From Carposina sasakii (lineage: Eukaryota; Arthropoda; Insecta; Lepidoptera; Carposinidae): DNA of 64,000 bases. Under the pieces are notes generated by a model. That model did no database searches, was not told the DNA's origin, and saw only the letters and a program-made list of their open reading frames with translations. Both the position numbers and the translations under genes were made by a program. The DNA is taken from assembly GCA_014607495.2 (NCBI GenBank), contig CP053155.1, positions 2,480,001 through 2,544,000 of the forward strand. The letters run 5' to 3'. Each line of letters begins with the position of its first letter. Within the stretch, counting starts at the first letter, position 1. Shown here one piece after another: positions 51,701 to 54,700 of the stretch.

Positions 51701-54700
51701 TAATATCTGTCTATGAAAAAACTAGCATAAACACTGGATACTATAAATTTCGCCCGATCAAGTAATAAAAAATAAATAAAAAAATTACATCGTTTTCCAG
51801 CATTTTTTTTGGCATAAACTTTATTTGATGTATAGAGTACGTACCCTTCGTTAAGGGTGGCAACAAAAAAACACCCTATCGGCACTGCTATCGTAGGAAA
51901 CTAAATGTGGTCGATGCTGATTGATAGACTTAATTATAAACACAATAAATTTATATAAATCATCTATTTGCCGAGATTTGGGTAGTGTATAGCTATCGGG
52001 ATGAAAAATAACGTTGCCAATATGTAATTTAGAAAAGAGATGGTAAAATTCGTCATCCGAGTAGTTGACCCGGTAGCTCAGTGGTTAGAGCGGCTGGCAC
52101 GGTTTGCAGTGATCGTGGGTTCGATTCCCACTCGGGTGAAGAATTTTTTCCATTTTCTTTATTAATAATTTTATAAAATAAATTTGTTCTATCTGTCCCT
52201 TTCTGTCTCAGTTATTTACATTTAGATTGGAGAGGGACAAACATAAGTAATTTTAATGTTAGGATTAACAATGAGAATCTGTCACAATCTGTTCTAACTA
52301 AATAAGTTTAGGTTATAAGTACATCAGTAAGTATTTTTGTAATAAATGTTAATTGTAACTCTTTGTGAGAGATAAATAAATTACTTACTCATTTTTGCCT
52401 TGTCAGACGACCGCTACGTCCTCAAAGAGATGACGAAAGCGGAATGGCAGGTTTTCCTCGAGTTCGCGCCGCATTACTTCAACTATATCACGAGCTGTAT
52501 GCAGAGCAAACAACCCAGTCTACTAGGTAAATAATTCAATATGTAGTTAATAAATCCATACTAATATTATAAATGCAAAAGTAACTTTGTGTGTTCCGAA
52601 TTTTACGCTAAAAGAACTTAACTTACTTACTTCTTGTGTCCTCTAGATGGGGCAGAACACCTCCACAGATCTCCATCCCGTTAGATGTAGTTTAGGCCCT
52701 AAACTATATATAACGTCTGAGGACGGATATCATCATCTTCCTGCCCTGTTTCCATTTATTTGGGGTCGGCGCATTCATCCATATTATCCGTCATCTCATT
52801 GCTCACTCCCAGTACACGCATATCCTCTCTCACACAGTCCATCCAACACTTCTTTGGTCTACCTCTTCCTTTATATCCATCCACATTCATGCACAATGCT
52901 CTCTGTAAAATATGCCTTTCATCCCGTCGCTTTACATGCCCATACCAAGACAGACGGTTACTTCGTAACTTGTCTGTGATCGGCGCAACTTTCAAACTTC
53001 CTCTTATATACACATTTCTTATTTTATCTATTCTTGTAACTCCACACATCCATCTCAACATTCTCATTTCATCCTTCTTTACGGCCCAGCATTCAGATCC
53101 ATACAAGACGACAGGTCGAATTACGGTCTTGTACACCTTACCCTTTAGCTTCTACGGCATCCGGGCATCGCACGTAACTCCCGTGACCTGTCGCCATTTC
53201 ATCCATCCTGAACTAATTTGGTGCTTTATCTCGGTCTATTTCCCCATCCCCTTGTAAGACTGAGGCCAGGTAATTAAAGTTTGAACAGACTGGCAATGCC
53301 ACTAGGTTACTTTATAATCTGTTTTTTTATCCCGGATAATTTAGGACATTATATTTTTTCAGCGATCCACGCGGTTGGAGTGCACGCACAGTATTTTTAA
53401 TATGTACTATTATTTTCAGCGCGCATCCTAGGAGTATACAGCGTAGGCGGAGCCGGCAACGGAGTACTAGTGATGGAGAACGTGTGGTACGCGTGCGCCG
53501 GCGCAAGATACGATCTCAAGGGGTCCACGCGTCACCGCGCCGCGCCACCCGCCGCCGCCGTGCTACTGGACCACAACCTACTCTCTCGTGAGTGCCACCC
53601 GCCACCCGTCACCCGCACACACAGCCCGCGCCACCCGCCGCCGCCGTGCTGCTGGACCATAACCTATTCTCTCGTGAGTGACACCCGCCACCCGTCACCC
53701 GCACCCACAGCCCGCGCCACCGCGCCGCGCCACCCGCCGCCGCCGTGCTACTGGACCACAACCTACTCTCTCGTGAGTGCCACCCGTCACCCGTCACCCG
53801 CACACACAGCCCGCGCCACCCGCCGCCGCCGTGCTACTGGACCACAACCTACTCTCTCGTGAGTGACACCCGCCACCCGTCACCCGCACCCACAGCCCGC
53901 GCCACCGCGCCGCGCCACCCGCCGCCGCCGTGCTACTGGACCACAACCTACTCTCGCGTACGTGCGCCCGTCACCCGCCACAAGACACTACCCCGAGTAC
54001 ACAATACACTACCCGCGAGTACACACGACACTACCCGCGAGTACACACGACACTAAATCATAAACTTAAAATTTGTTCCACCTGTCCCTTTCTATCTCAG
54101 ATATTTATTTACGTTAACAATAACTAACAATACAAGAAGAGGGACAGAAATAACTATAATTTTTATGTCAGGACTAAGAATGGCAGTCACTGATCAGGAA
54201 CTTATCACTGATCATTTGTACAAAACGTGGCTGAGGAATCTCCCTTATGATATTAAACGCCCGCCATATTAAAGTTCTCTTAAAACGGCCTTTACATCTT
54301 GGCTGCACGTCTCTCAAAGGACCGGGACTCTGTACTCCCCATAATTTGTAAAGAGATATCATAATAATATCCTTCAAAAATCCACAAAACTTACTATTTT
54401 ATTTAATTGAAGAGGTTATTTAAATTTGTACAGTACGCTGGGATACACAGTTCTACGTAAGCGCGGAGGCGGGCCGTGAACTCAACGCACTCGCGGCTAG
54501 AGACACCGCCTTCTTGACACAACATGACGTCATGGACTACTCGTTACTACTCGCCGTGGACGGACGGACGCTGGTCGTCGCACTTATTGGTACGTCTAGC
54601 TGCTAGTTAGAGGTAATTGAGTCAATTCATCAATATTGACTGTACCGGAGTCACCTATATACATGGGCCAAACAACAACTAGTAGCCCGGTGGGGCTGGA

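Noticed and set aside
52065..52140. A functional tRNA gene (also at 10885, 48630, 60474 and the inverted copies)
   Set aside because: Box A and box B are present but there is no proper anticodon stem-loop. The same 3' tail follows every copy, as in a SINE.
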